Origin: a virus
Virus record (IMG/VR): IMGVR_UViG_3300042330_000854
Coordinates: 44,077-108,076 of that record
DNA length: 64,000 bases
Direction: 5' to 3' (one strand)
Part shown: positions 15,537 to 24,232 of the stretch, one piece after another
How positions within the stretch are numbered: the first letter of the stretch is position 1
Layout of the letters: each line of letters begins with the position of its first letter
Notes under the pieces: model-generated
Databases searched by the model: none
What the model saw: only the letters and a program-made list of their open reading frames with translations
Told to the model about the DNA's origin: nothing
Made by a program: the position numbers and the translations under genes

Positions 15537-15920
15537 ATGAACATAGACAAAATTTTAGAACAACATCCGTTTTTATCTTATGGAATATATGCAGAACAAG
15601 AAATCTTGGGAATTATCCAAGATTCAAGTGCTTTAATTATAAGCATTTACGATATTTCTAAAATCAAAGATGAAGAATCAAGATTAAGATTTTTAGAATT
15701 AGGAAATATATGGTGGTGGGAAAGTAATCGCTTAGACCCAATCGATATATTTGTTAAAAAACAATTTGAAGAATTTTATTATTGTTTAATTCATTTAAAT
15801 CAAAAAGAATTTAATTTAATAAAAGGACATGTTGTTAGTTTAACAGATGTTTGTTATAATCGTAAAAAAAGAAAAACATACATTAGTTTATCTGGTTCAA
15901 CTCATCAAAAGAAAAATTAA
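15537..15920 (+). CDS. Hypothetical protein, 127 aa
   Basis: The product begins MNIDKILEQHPFLSYGIYAEQEILGIIQ and contains NIWWWESNRLDPIDIFVKKQFEEF, features of a soluble globular protein. The C-terminal end is basic (NRKKRKTYISLSG). Its last 38 nt overlap the end of the convergent minus-strand gene, so the extreme C-terminus could be affected by either reading. Function unknown. Confidence 0.6.
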   Translation: MNIDKILEQHPFLSYGIYAEQEILGIIQDSSALIISIYDISKIKDEESRLRFLELGNIWWWESNRLDPIDIFVKKQFEEFYYCLIHLNQKEFNLIKGHVVSLTDVCYNRKKRKTYISLSGSTHQKKN

Positions 15921-16470
15921 TTTTATATTTATTACAAAAATAATAAATTTCTTTTTTATTTTTAAAATACTCAATATGTGGAATATTAATATTTTTTATA
16001 TTAAACGTATTCTTTGGTATTGTTAAATTTTCATAGATAAATTCTTTTTTAAAATAATTTAAAAAAGAATTATAAAATAGTCTTCTTTTAAAAAAACTTC
16101 TAAATCTTTGTTCAGGAATAATAAGAGAGTTTAAATCAGGTTTTATTATTTTGTTATTAACTGTATTTGCCCATTGATTTAAAGAAAATGATATTTCTCT
16201 ACTTAAAATAGAATTTAATTCGTTTTGTCTTTTAAGACCAAATACATCAAATTGTTTTAATAACAAATTTGTTTCATTATAATTTAAATTTTTACTATGT
16301 AACTTAGCAACAAATGTATTTTTTATTTCTTTTAATTTTAACAAAATATTACTATAAGAATCATTAAAAAATTCTTCTTTATTTTCAATATTAAGATTAT
16401 TTGATAATATTTCACATAATATTGATGAACCAGAACGAGGATAAATTGTAAAAATTAATATATTTTTCAT
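15883..16470 (-). CDS. Sulfotransferase-like P-loop protein
   Basis: The 195-aa protein starts with a strand and the loop FTIYPRSGSSILCEILSNN. The YPRSGSS segment matches the 5'-phosphosulfate binding loop of PAPS-dependent sulfotransferases. Later FGLKRQNELNSILSREISFSLNQW resembles the R...S 3'-phosphate binding region (L.R.N...ilS). Short sulfotransferase-like proteins occur in several marine phages with unknown acceptors. Located between a convergent hypothetical gene and HRLTGPA copy 4. Confidence 0.65.
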   Translation of the reverse strand: MKNILIFTIYPRSGSSILCEILSNNLNIENKEEFFNDSYSNILLKLKEIKNTFVAKLHSKNLNYNETNLLLKQFDVFGLKRQNELNSILSREISFSLNQWANTVNNKIIKPDLNSLIIPEQRFRSFFKRRLFYNSFLNYFKKEFIYENLTIPKNTFNIKNINIPHIEYFKNKKEIYYFCNKYKINFSFDELNQIN

Positions 16471-16471
16471 A

Positions 16472-16777
16472 TTAGCTGTATTTTAAAAGCATTTCAACTT
16501 GGAATGTATTGTCTTGATTAGGGTGGTCTTTTAACCAAGAATGAATATTATTAAAATAATACCCAGATAACCAAAATTGTACTCTGTCGTCAGTATAAAT
16601 AACCGCTGGGCCAGTTAATCGATGATAAATTCTTCCTTTTTTACACCAAAATTTAAATCTTGATTCTTTTTCATAAGCAGGTGTACTTTCATCAGGTGAT
16701 GATATTTGATAAATAATAATTTCACTGGGATAATTTGTTGTAAATTTTTCACCATCAATATAATAAATATATTTCAT
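16472..16777 (-). CDS. HRLTGPA-family protein, type B (copy 4)
   Basis: 101 aa: IYYIDGEKFTTN, SSPDESTPAYEKE, WCKKGRIYHRLTGPAVIYTD, WLSGYYFNNIHSWLKDHPNQD and the type B end FQVEMLLKYS. Its ATG overlaps the stop of the preceding minus gene (ATGA), so the two are translationally coupled. The stop is 2 nt from the sulfotransferase-like gene. Confidence 0.8.
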   Translation of the reverse strand: MKYIYYIDGEKFTTNYPSEIIIYQISSPDESTPAYEKESRFKFWCKKGRIYHRLTGPAVIYTDDRVQFWLSGYYFNNIHSWLKDHPNQDNTFQVEMLLKYS

Positions 16778-17187
16778 TGTTTAAGAGCCAACAAAACAGG
16801 CATTGTATCATCTTTAAAATAAAATCTATAAATTGTTTTAACTGTAACATAAGCATGAGGGTCTTTATCTAAATCTAAAGCTTTATCGATTTTGAATCCC
16901 CATTTATTACAATCTTTAACATCATCAATGATAAAAATTTCACTATCATAATAATAAGGAGATATAAAATCTTTATCAAAATTTTTAAATCTTCCATCGT
17001 TTAAATTTAGTTCATTTAGGTTTAATGAAATAATGGTAATATCATTGATGGTTTTATTAGTAATTTCTTTTTCTTTAATTTTATATTTTAATATTGATTT
17101 ATCAACATAACGGTCAATATACATTGTATGTTCAAATTTTTTAAAATCTAATAATCCAAAACTTCCAAATGTAAAATACTTGCTCAT
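16774..17187 (-). CDS. Hypothetical protein, 137 aa
   Basis: Beta-rich product with SEIFIIDDVKDCNKWGFKIDKALDLD and a final DDTMPVLLALKQ, faintly like the LW.LQN tail seen elsewhere. It overlaps copy 4 and the DnaE-like gene by 4 nt on each side, so it lies in one operon (18761-15883). Function unknown. Confidence 0.65.
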   Translation of the reverse strand: MSKYFTFGSFGLLDFKKFEHTMYIDRYVDKSILKYKIKEKEITNKTINDITIISLNLNELNLNDGRFKNFDKDFISPYYYDSEIFIIDDVKDCNKWGFKIDKALDLDKDPHAYVTVKTIYRFYFKDDTMPVLLALKQ

Positions 17188-17762
17188 TGTTGTTCCTTTA
17201 ATGTTGAAAGTTGTATTATAATTGCAGCAGCATATGCAAACGCATGTGATTTTTTAAATCCAACATATCCTTCTTCTACTTCCCAAATTTTATTTGAAAA
17301 TTCTTCATTAGTTAAATTACTGTTAATTAATTTTTGTCCCCAAGGTCGAATTATAGCTAAAACTAACGCTAAATCATCAATTGATTTTGGTTTAAATTCT
17401 TTTAATAAATTAGCATGTTCATGAATATGAAATAATTGTTCTACAATTTCTGGATATTCAAACAATTCCCATTCATCGAAGGTTTCCAATAAAAGTCTTT
17501 TATTTTTATTTTTTAAATTTTCATACGGAACGGGATTATTAAGAATATCTAATTTCCAATAACCTCGTTGTTTGGCTTCTTGATAATCAAAAGAACATAA
17601 ATTTGTTTTAAAATCAGCAGAAATTCTTTGAACATGAATGCCAGGGCCATGTTCAATTAAAATGTCATCTTTTTTTCTACTTGCATTTACATGTGGTATT
17701 AAAGATAACAAATGCTTACGATCTAAAACATCTATGTCAATATCTGGTAAATTACAAGTCAT
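17184..17762 (-). CDS. Minimal DnaE-like (Pol III alpha) palm fragment
   Basis: The 192-aa protein carries the hallmarks of the second half of a DnaE polymerase core in order: PDIDIDVLDR at 6-15 (two catalytic Asp in PDxDxD); HGPGIHVQRISAD at 38-50; KLDIL at 70-74, matching K(F/I)DFLG with the third Asp; SIDDLALVLAIIRP at 127-140; FKKSHAFAYA at 169-178. It lacks the PHP domain, the GRGS part of the palm, beta-binding and C-terminal domains. The GRGSS part exists separately at 48939. Full DnaE is over 1000 aa. Confidence 0.7.
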   Translation of the reverse strand: MTCNLPDIDIDVLDRKHLLSLIPHVNASRKKDDILIEHGPGIHVQRISADFKTNLCSFDYQEAKQRGYWKLDILNNPVPYENLKNKNKRLLLETFDEWELFEYPEIVEQLFHIHEHANLLKEFKPKSIDDLALVLAIIRPWGQKLINSNLTNEEFSNKIWEVEEGYVGFKKSHAFAYAAAIIIQLSTLKEQQ

Positions 17763-18198
17763 TATCTACTACCAATTTTGGTGAGAATTTTTTTGGTGTT
17801 TTAGGCCATTGAACATGTAAAGAAACATTAGCGTTAAAAATAACATCAGTTTCTTTTAAACGTTGAATGTTTAAACAATCAATATTTACATTTGTATGTT
17901 CTTTTAAAATACAAACATAACTTGTACAACAAAATAGAAAATCATCTAAGTGTTCTTTTGAAGTTTTATTTTTTAAAAATTCTAATGTGGAAAATACTAA
18001 TATTCCAGTATGATTTTTGGGTGTTATATCAGACCATTTTTTAACATTTTGATAATTAATATTTCTTTTTGCTAAATCAATAAGAAAAAAATCATCAATA
18101 TCTTTTCTGGTATGCCAAAAATCAATTAAATTTTGTTGAACATGAAAATTTGATTTTTGATTTATTTCGTGATCTTGTAATGTAATAAAAAAACTCAT
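17752..18198 (-). CDS. Hypothetical protein, 148 aa
   Basis: Located immediately upstream of the DnaE-like fragment and overlapping it by 11 nt. It contains FFLIDLAKRNINYQNVKKW and LDDFLFCCTSYVCILKEHTNVNIDCLNIQRL, with five cysteines. No DnaE motif is seen. Co-translation suggests a functional link with the polymerase-like protein, but this is inference. Confidence 0.65.
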   Translation of the reverse strand: MSFFITLQDHEINQKSNFHVQQNLIDFWHTRKDIDDFFLIDLAKRNINYQNVKKWSDITPKNHTGILVFSTLEFLKNKTSKEHLDDFLFCCTSYVCILKEHTNVNIDCLNIQRLKETDVIFNANVSLHVQWPKTPKKFSPKLVVDNDL

Positions 18199-18207
18199 TG
18201 TTTATCC

Positions 18208-18516
18208 TTAACTATATTTTAATAACATTTCTACTTGAAAAGCATTATCTTGATTTGGATGTTCTTCTAACCAATCCTTAACATTATTATATCTTTTATT
18301 GTTTAAATCAAAATATTCTATTCCGTCACCCGCAATAACTGCTGGTCCCGTTAATCGATGACAACGCCAACCTTTTAAACACCAAAATTTAAACCCATTT
18401 GATAAATTTTCATAAGCAGGCGTACTTTCATCTGGGGAAGAAATATCATCTAAAGGAATTTCATAATAATTATCGGTTGTATATTTTTCATCATCAACGT
18501 AATAAATAAAATTCAT
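18208..18516 (-). CDS. HRLTGPA-family protein, type B (copy 5)
   Basis: 102 aa: FIYYVDDEKYTTDN, SSPDESTPAYENL, WCLKGWRCHRLTGPAVIAGDG, LNNKRYNNVKDWLEEHPNQD and FQVEMLLKYS. The ATG overlaps the stop of the coiled-coil gene upstream. The C-terminal ~25 residues are nearly the same as those of copy 4, 1.5 kb away. Confidence 0.8.
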   Translation of the reverse strand: MNFIYYVDDEKYTTDNYYEIPLDDISSPDESTPAYENLSNGFKFWCLKGWRCHRLTGPAVIAGDGIEYFDLNNKRYNNVKDWLEEHPNQDNAFQVEMLLKYS

Positions 18517-18761
18517 CTAAACGTCTTTCTTTGATTTTGTAAATCGTTAATCTTTCGTTCCAAATCATCCAAACGATTTAATCTTAAAATTTTCTGTTCT
18601 AAAAAAGCAATTCTTGTTTCTAAATTTTTTATTGTTAATTCTAAATTATTAACAACAATTCCCTGAGTAACAATTAATTTTTTATTATCATCTAAAGGTT
18701 CTTTTTGCTTTACTTTTTTTCTAGGAAACTTTTTATCTAATTTTGAATATATGCCGCTCAT
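18513..18761 (-). CDS. Small coiled-coil protein, 82 aa
   Basis: A basic N-terminus (KLDKKFPRKKVKQKEP) is followed by a Leu/Ile heptad region from about residue 35 to 75 (NLELTIKNLETRIAFLEQKIL), a predicted coiled coil. It overlaps both neighbours by 1-4 nt. Probably an oligomeric adaptor; no family recognised. Confidence 0.65.
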   Translation of the reverse strand: MSGIYSKLDKKFPRKKVKQKEPLDDNKKLIVTQGIVVNNLELTIKNLETRIAFLEQKILRLNRLDDLERKINDLQNQRKTFR

Positions 18762-19435
18762 TATAAACCTTCTTCTAATAATAAATTATGAATTAAATCG
18801 AATTCAGCTTTTTTTAAATTAAACATTTGAAACCAATACTCAGAATCCATTGTATTTTTAATATATGCTTTTTGTTCTTCTGCCATATTAGCGATTTTTT
18901 GTAATCCATTTTCGCTACCATAAACTACCCAAGGACTTATCATCCCTTGGTTTAATAATAAAGCTAGATAACTATCACCAATTTTATTAAAAAAATCTTT
19001 TAATTCTACTTGATTAGTATAACACCAGTTTAAGATAAATTCAATACTTCTTTTAGCTGCGTCTAAATAATTTTCATTTCTTACAAAATGTTTTATAAAA
19101 CTATTCCAAGTTTCAGGACGTTTCCATTTTGTTGTTGGTATATTTTTTTCAATGATATAATCAAAAAATTCTCGATAAGAATGCGAATAATTTTTCAATA
19201 CAAAATCAGAAAATTCATAAAACACATTGTAAAAACGATTGTTAATAAAAGTTTCAAATAATGGATTTTTTAAATTTTGATTTTTCTTCATCCAAATTGA
19301 CCAAAAATCAAACGCAATTTTAGAAACTTCTAAATCTTTTTTTTCAAATCGCTCTTTTTGTAAGCAATGATGAGAATTTAATGTGGTTTCTTTTTTAAAT
19401 TCTTTTTGGCAATAATTACATTTGTACACTTTCAA
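18761..19435 (-). CDS. Zinc-finger protein, 224 aa
   Basis: The N-terminus CNYCQKEFKKETTLNSHHC (residues 5-23) is a C2H2/C2HC-like zinc finger. The remaining ~190 residues are helical and aromatic-rich with no motif I recognise. It overlaps the downstream coiled-coil gene and the upstream clamp-loader-like gene (20 nt). Its place between replication-like genes suggests a DNA-related role. Confidence 0.65.
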   Translation of the reverse strand: MKVYKCNYCQKEFKKETTLNSHHCLQKERFEKKDLEVSKIAFDFWSIWMKKNQNLKNPLFETFINNRFYNVFYEFSDFVLKNYSHSYREFFDYIIEKNIPTTKWKRPETWNSFIKHFVRNENYLDAAKRSIEFILNWCYTNQVELKDFFNKIGDSYLALLLNQGMISPWVVYGSENGLQKIANMAEEQKAYIKNTMDSEYWFQMFNLKKAEFDLIHNLLLEEGL

Positions 19436-19901
19436 ATTCCTTTAAAATCTTTTTAATTAAATCATCATCAATGGCATTTCTTTGTAAAAAATCTTCTAAT
19501 TGATCTTTTGTTATAATTTTAATCATCATATCAATTTCTTGATCTTTAGCATGAGGATAAACATTATACATAAAATTGTATAAATTAGAACTTGATTTAT
19601 TTTTTGATATTGGATTAATCCAATGATGGCGTTGTTTTCTACCAATACCAATTGCGCTCATTAATTTCCAAAATAATTCTGGATGTTTTGTTAATAATTG
19701 ATTATCTACATTTAATAATTCATTTACGCTTGTTAGATAATATTCGCTTAAATGCCCATCTATTCCAGAAAACCATCTCATGATTTGAAATGGCGAAAAT
19801 TGTTTTTTTTCTTCATCTGTTAAATTATTATAATAATTTTTATTATTTAAATCTGCTTTTTCAAGCAATTCAAAAATATTTATTTTGTATTCTTTGCTCA
19901 T
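19416..19901 (-). CDS. Possible clamp-loader small subunit, gp62-like
   Basis: The 161-aa protein contains FSPFQIMRWFSGIDGHLSEYYLTSVNELLN and then ELFWKLMSAIGIGRKQRHHWI. T4-like gp62 proteins combine a SPF..I...S segment with a basic K..R...W segment, and are about this size (160-190 aa). With gp44 they load the sliding clamp. Similarity is judged by eye and is moderate; gp44 and the clamp are not in this window. It is the first gene of the 19901-15883 operon. Confidence 0.5.
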   Translation of the reverse strand: MSKEYKINIFELLEKADLNNKNYYNNLTDEEKKQFSPFQIMRWFSGIDGHLSEYYLTSVNELLNVDNQLLTKHPELFWKLMSAIGIGRKQRHHWINPISKNKSSSNLYNFMYNVYPHAKDQEIDMMIKIITKDQLEDFLQRNAIDDDLIKKILKEFESVQM

Positions 19902-19971
19902 AAATTTACCTCTAATCTAATTCTATCTTAAATAAAAAGAGATACTTTATCAATTTCTTTTGGAGAAAAAC

Positions 19972-20781
19972 ATGACTATTGATCGTAAAATTTTAGGAAA
20001 CATTGCCAACACAGGACAACAATTAACTGTAACTGAATTTTGGCTTCCTGGTGAAATAAGTTCTGCCACAAATGGCTGGATTAAAAAACAATTAGGTGTT
20101 AGTAAATTCTTAGTTGTTAATCCTAACACAAGCAATGAAGGTATTGTTGTTTTACAAAACAGCACTTTAACCGCTGCTGGACAAGCTAGAATAGCAGTTG
20201 TGCCAAGTGGCAATGGTAGTGGTGCCGTTTTATCACCACGCTATCGTGCGCTTTCAGGAACGGTTGCTGCTGGTGGTAGCGGTTATGCAGTTAATGATAC
20301 CTTAACCGTAACGGGTGGTGTTGTATTAACTGTTGCAACGGTAAATGGCGGTGGCGCTATTTTAACCTTTACTGTTACTACAAAAGGCAACGTAACAAAT
20401 ATTCCTGCTGATCCTGTAACTCCAACTGGAACTTCTGGGGCAGGTGTAAATGCCACAGTTAATTTAACTTGGGAAGTTAATACTGTAACTATTTCAAATG
20501 GTGGTACTGGTTATACAGCAGCTAATGTTGTATTTTCTGGCGGAACATCAAATGCAACTGGTACAGCAACAATTACATCTGGTGTAGTAACTGGTATTAC
20601 TGTTGCAACTCGTGGCAGCTATGAAGCAAATGGAACTGCTGTAATTACAACTGTTGGTACAACTGAATATTTAAAATCTTTACAATATCGCAAAGCTATT
20701 ACTTTTAATGGTAATAGTTATATTTGGGATAAAAACGAAACCGCCGATGAAGTTGGTGAAGCAAACGTAGATTTTTCATAA
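19972..20781 (+). CDS. Gly/Thr-rich virion protein, 269 aa
   Basis: ATG 19972 follows TTTTGGAGA. The protein is beta-rich with a repeated GGSGYAVNDTLTVTGG / GGTGYTAANVVFSGG pattern between residues ~95 and 205, typical of phage tail or decoration proteins. The flanking segments (TVTEFWLPGEISSATNGWIKKQLG and FNGNSYIWDKNE) are unrepeated. Its base composition is less AT-rich than the accessory genes. CTTAAATA at 19927 may be a late promoter. It ends at a strong terminator. Confidence 0.65.
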   Translation: MTIDRKILGNIANTGQQLTVTEFWLPGEISSATNGWIKKQLGVSKFLVVNPNTSNEGIVVLQNSTLTAAGQARIAVVPSGNGSGAVLSPRYRALSGTVAAGGSGYAVNDTLTVTGGVVLTVATVNGGGAILTFTVTTKGNVTNIPADPVTPTGTSGAGVNATVNLTWEVNTVTISNGGTGYTAANVVFSGGTSNATGTATITSGVVTGITVATRGSYEANGTAVITTVGTTEYLKSLQYRKAITFNGNSYIWDKNETADEVGEANVDFS

Positions 20782-20785
20782 AACT

Positions 20786-20815
20786 AAAAAGGGGAGAATT
20801 AATTCTCCCCTTTTA
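20786..20815. terminator. Palindromic terminator, GGGGAGAA stem
   Basis: A perfect palindrome centred on AATT with GGGGAGAATT and AATTCTCCCC arms, flanked by A- and T-runs; bidirectional. Near-identical palindromes lie at 51592 and 58783. Confidence 0.9.
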
Positions 20816-20816
20816 A

Positions 20817-21143
20817 TTAAAACCGAACTAGAATCCGATATTTAAAAATATCACAATAATCTTGTTCCCAAGCAGTTTCGGCATTATGTCCCAATTCTTT
20901 TAGTTTGTTTACCACAAACAAAGAATAATCTTGAGTTGTTTCCCAATTACCAACTTCAACAAAATCTTCACCTTCACGATAAGCTTTTACAATTTTATCA
21001 AAATATTTTTGTTTTGTTTTTTCATACCTAAGTTCAAATTTTTGTTCTTTAGTAAGAACCGATTTTTGTTTATTACTTGTGATCTTAGACAAACTTTGCT
21101 TACGGGCAGAAACATGTTGGGAAATCAAATCATCATAATTCAT
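20817..21143 (-). CDS. Hypothetical basic protein, 108 aa
   Basis: Preceded by AAGGAGAATAAT and an early promoter with a hairpin leader, so probably early. The first half is Lys-rich and helical (SKITSNKQKSVLTKEQKFEL). The C-terminal half contains GNWETTQDYSLFVVNKLKELGHNAETAWEQDYCDIF, a compact alpha/beta pattern. No family is recognised. Confidence 0.7.
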   Translation of the reverse strand: MNYDDLISQHVSARKQSLSKITSNKQKSVLTKEQKFELRYEKTKQKYFDKIVKAYREGEDFVEVGNWETTQDYSLFVVNKLKELGHNAETAWEQDYCDIFKYRILVRF

Positions 21144-21167
21144 TATTATTCTCCTTGTTTGTAGTTT

Positions 21168-21219
21168 GACATTTCCGTCTTGATGAACTCATAATAGAAA
21201 ATTTTACTGTTTTTGTCAA
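21168..21219 (-). promoter_or_regulatory. Early-type promoter plus leader hairpin
   Basis: Promoter (plus coordinates 21191-21219): TTGACA, 17-nt spacer containing CAGTAAAATTTTC, then TATTAT. The leader contains GACGGAAATGTC (21179-21168), a 4-bp hairpin with a GAAA loop; its fourth pair is G-T. The -35 lies 15 nt after the stop of HRLTGPA copy 6. Confidence 0.85.
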
Positions 21220-21233
21220 GCAGTTTTTTAAAT

Positions 21234-21551
21234 TTAATTTTGTAAAAACCACAAAATTTTATCGGTTTCATTCATACCTAAAGCATCAAAATATAAATCT
21301 GGATTTGGGTGTTCATTAATCCATTCTTTTACATTGTTATAACGTTTATTATGTAACCAATATGATTTTTCACCTGTACAATCAATATATGCTGGTCCCG
21401 TTAAACGATGCCAACAACAGTTTTCACTCCAAATTTTCTCCCAATAAGAAATGTTTTCAAATACAGGCGTATCAACATCCGATGGATTATCCCCATGTTT
21501 TTCAAACGTATATCTTTTATAATCAATGTAATATATAAATCTATATTTCAT
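21234..21551 (-). CDS. HRLTGPA-family protein, type A (copy 6)
   Basis: 105 aa: FIYYIDYKRYTF, SDVDTPVFENI (shortened DENTPA region), WSENCCWHRLTGPAYIDCTG, LHNKRYNNVKEWINEHPNPDLYFDALG and NETDKILWFLQN. The usual WC.KG is WSENC, moving the Cys. It starts right after the rIIA stop (TAA/ATG adjacent), so it rides on rIIA mRNA. Confidence 0.8.
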   Translation of the reverse strand: MKYRFIYYIDYKRYTFEKHGDNPSDVDTPVFENISYWEKIWSENCCWHRLTGPAYIDCTGEKSYWLHNKRYNNVKEWINEHPNPDLYFDALGMNETDKILWFLQN

Positions 21552-23594
21552 TTAATCACCAAAATATTCTTTTAAATCTCTTAATTTTTTATTATCAACA
21601 ATTATTTGTCCCCATTTTGATAATAATATATTAACTAATGGATAATCATCAATTAATTTTAAACATTGATTTTTATAACATTCATCTGTTTTTATATCAA
21701 TTAATGAAAAGTATTGTAATAACTCAATTGTTGATTGTTCATCAATGGTTAAACTATTTTGTTGCTTGTTTTTAAAAATATCTTGCCAACAATTAACATC
21801 TTTAAAGTTTTGTTCAAATTCTTCAATTTCATAAGAACCTAAACTAAAAATACTATAAAATTGATTATAGTTTAAACTTTTATTATGTTTTTCTAATAAT
21901 TCATCAGTAATTTTTTCTTTTAATTGTTCAATTAATTTATCATTCATTACTGTAAATTTAAATTGTTTAGATAATTTTTTATACATTGTTTCATTAATAA
22001 ATAAATCATTTTTATTAATCAAATTCAATCGCATTAATTTAGTTAAATTAAGCGGACTTAATGTTCGATCATTAATTGTTAATTCATTTCTTTCAGTAAT
22101 CCAAACATTATATTCTTCTTGTTCCTCTAAAGAATACATTTTATAAAAACAACCAATAGACGATAGTTTATTAACTACAATAGAAGGCGAAATTAATTTT
22201 TCATTTTTCTCTTCAGAAAAAGATTTTGCTTGTTTAAAAGTCCAACCAATTAATTTTTCTTTAAATTGATTTAATTCACGCAATGCTAATTCATATAATG
22301 ATTTATTTTTATATTCGCCCTTTTTTAAAACAATACCAACGTAGTCGCCAATACGATTACATATTTGTTTTTTATTTGGATTTCTACCTAAATCAAAAAC
22401 AACAAATTTTTGATTTGCTTTCGCATGATAAAATTTATTGCTTTCATATTTTTTATAATTAACTTCAATTAATTCCCAATGAGTTAAATTATTTGAGATT
22501 TTAATAGTATTGAAGCCACTTAATTCTTCAAATTTATTTTTAATATAAAAATGATTTTTATCCCATAAAATTTTTAATAAAATAGATTCTTTATAATAAG
22601 AATCAGTTAATTTTAAATAATCATAAACAGTTGAACAATTATCAACTAATAATTCAGCACTATCAATAATTTTTTGATGAATTTGTTTTAATCGATTTTG
22701 TAAAACATTATGAGTTGAAAATTCACTAATATTTCTTACATCGAAGTCTAAATTTTCTCTACTTGGAGAAACTTGTAATTCACCAATATCAAATTTAATT
22801 GCTAATTTTTTTGTTAAATCATATCGAAAGAAATTTAAAATATCATCTTGAAATGGAATTTCATCAAAATTAACTTCATAAGGAATTTCACCAATAATAC
22901 AAATACAAGAATTATAAGTTATATTACTATGATTTATAAGATAAAAATCTTTAAAATTAAAATCAATAATATCATTATTAAAATTATTAAAAGGATTTAC
23001 GCCAATAAATTCTGGTTTTACATCCCACCATTTAAAAATTTTAATTGCATTGGGGATAAATTCACTGATGTTTTGTTGAGGAACGATCATTGAAATTTTC
23101 ACACCATTTGTTTTATCAGTTTTTTCTTCGCTGATTAAACTATAATCTGGCTCACCTGAACCAGCTTTAAAACAAGAATAAGTGTACATTTTACCGTTAT
23201 ATCGATTTTCAACAGTAAAATTATTCACTAGGCAAAATGGTACTTTAAATCCTAATCCAAACCCACCAATTAATTGATTGCTTTTTGTTTTATCAGATGC
23301 AAAATATGTACAAACTTCAGAAAATCTTTCTGGATCAATTCCAGTTCCACGATCTTCAACCCAAAAAATAGGATTATCAACCGTTGGTAAATTAATTTTA
23401 ATTGGAGTATTAGGATCGAGTTGTTGCTGTGCATCTTTTGCATTGCTTGCAACTTCACGAATGATTGCTTCAACTTTTCTTGAATATAATTTATTTGATA
23501 AAATATCAAATGCTTTACCGTTAATTGAAATCCCAAATGATTTAGTATTGTCAAATGGTGAATTTAATTTTTCTTGATGTTCGTCTAACTTCAT
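21552..23594 (-). CDS. rIIA: RIIA-like GHKL ATPase
   Basis: The 680-aa protein has the Hsp90-like ATPase fold of T4 RIIA. The N-box EAIIREVASNAKDA lies at 42-55, the G1 box VEDRGTGI at 79-86, and the G2 glycine-rich lid GGFGLGFKVPF at 110-120. Overall length is close to T4 RIIA (725 aa). T4 RIIA, with RIIB, protects against lambda Rex exclusion and other abortive systems, and its biochemical role remains open. A promoter-like TTGACA/ATAATA pair lies upstream at about 23613-23643. No rIIB was recognised next to it; copy 6 follows instead. Confidence 0.88.
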   Translation of the reverse strand: MKLDEHQEKLNSPFDNTKSFGISINGKAFDILSNKLYSRKVEAIIREVASNAKDAQQQLDPNTPIKINLPTVDNPIFWVEDRGTGIDPERFSEVCTYFASDKTKSNQLIGGFGLGFKVPFCLVNNFTVENRYNGKMYTYSCFKAGSGEPDYSLISEEKTDKTNGVKISMIVPQQNISEFIPNAIKIFKWWDVKPEFIGVNPFNNFNNDIIDFNFKDFYLINHSNITYNSCICIIGEIPYEVNFDEIPFQDDILNFFRYDLTKKLAIKFDIGELQVSPSRENLDFDVRNISEFSTHNVLQNRLKQIHQKIIDSAELLVDNCSTVYDYLKLTDSYYKESILLKILWDKNHFYIKNKFEELSGFNTIKISNNLTHWELIEVNYKKYESNKFYHAKANQKFVVFDLGRNPNKKQICNRIGDYVGIVLKKGEYKNKSLYELALRELNQFKEKLIGWTFKQAKSFSEEKNEKLISPSIVVNKLSSIGCFYKMYSLEEQEEYNVWITERNELTINDRTLSPLNLTKLMRLNLINKNDLFINETMYKKLSKQFKFTVMNDKLIEQLKEKITDELLEKHNKSLNYNQFYSIFSLGSYEIEEFEQNFKDVNCWQDIFKNKQQNSLTIDEQSTIELLQYFSLIDIKTDECYKNQCLKLIDDYPLVNILLSKWGQIIVDNKKLRDLKEYFGD

Positions 23595-23647
23595 AATAAC
23601 CCTCTTAATTTGGTTTATTATGCTTTAAACTAATAATTTGTCAAGAA

Positions 23648-23673
23648 AAAAGGAGGAAATTTCCTCCTTTTAA
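23648..23673. terminator. Terminator hairpin
   Basis: AAGGAGGAAA and TTTCCTCCTT form a perfect stem followed by T-rich sequence, just beyond the stop of HRLTGPA copy 7. Confidence 0.85.
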
Positions 23674-23674
23674 A

Positions 23675-23992
23675 TTAACCCCAACGTTCAAGCATTTCTT
23701 TTTGAAATGTTTCATCTTGGTTTGGATGGTGTTTTAAAAAATCTTGAATTGTACGGAATTGGCGATGATTATACCAATAAACTTTAGTGCCATCAACAAA
23801 CATAGCAGCCGGGCCATTTTCTCGATGCCAAATCCATCCTTTTTTACACCATAATGAAAATCCTAATTTGCGATTAATCAAAGCAGGCGTTTCATCATTG
23901 GGCGAGCAAAGTTCAAAAATTCCTGGTAATTCATTAATATCATTAGTGTTAATTTCTTCACCATCAACATAACAAGTATATAAAAATTCCAT
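23675..23992 (-). CDS. HRLTGPA-family protein, type B (copy 7)
   Basis: 105 aa from ATG 23992, which follows AAAGGAAAT. It is one of the more diverged copies: CYVDGEEINTND, CSPNDETPALINR, WCKKGWIWHRENGPAAMFVDG (HRENGPA instead of HRLTGPA), FLKHHPNQDETFQKEMLERWG. HRENGPA is shared with the first unit of copy 3. Confidence 0.75.
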   Translation of the reverse strand: MEFLYTCYVDGEEINTNDINELPGIFELCSPNDETPALINRKLGFSLWCKKGWIWHRENGPAAMFVDGTKVYWYNHRQFRTIQDFLKHHPNQDETFQKEMLERWG

Positions 23993-24005
23993 TATTATTT
24001 CCTTT

Positions 24006-24161
24006 TTAATCTTTAAGTTCATTAACAAGTTCAGCCTTCAGCTTCCGACGAATTTTACGGAATTCTTTCTTCCGTTTGCCAGCAGCAGGAAAACAACAAC
24101 TGCATTTGATGCCGCCAGGACCAACATTCAAATGCTTCATGAAATTACGCTTTGCGCTCAT
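24006..24161 (-). CDS. Small basic CSCC protein, 51 aa
   Basis: A 51-codon frame begins at ATG 24161 after AGGAGATTAAC and reads MSAKRNFMKHLNVGPGG, then KCSCCFPAAGKRKKEF and a Lys/Arg-rich helix. Small phage proteins with a VGPGG.KC.CC start and a basic tail are common in many myoviruses and have no known function. The cysteines could bind metal and the basic tail nucleic acid. Less AT-rich than neighbouring genes. It sits under its own early promoter (24191-24219). Confidence 0.75.
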   Translation of the reverse strand: MSAKRNFMKHLNVGPGGIKCSCCFPAAGKRKKEFRKIRRKLKAELVNELKD

Positions 24162-24190
24162 TGTTAATCTCCTAATCAGTTGATAAATTT

Positions 24191-24219
24191 ACTATAAAAA
24201 ATTTTTTGATTATTGTCAA
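24191..24219 (-). promoter_or_regulatory. Early-type promoter with conserved spacer
   Basis: TTGACA, 17-nt spacer ending AAAAAATTTTT, then TATAGT. The leader AAATTTATCAACTGATTAGGAGA is almost the same as that of the Csx16-like gene at 24949. Confidence 0.85.
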
Positions 24220-24232
24220 CTTTATTTGTTTT

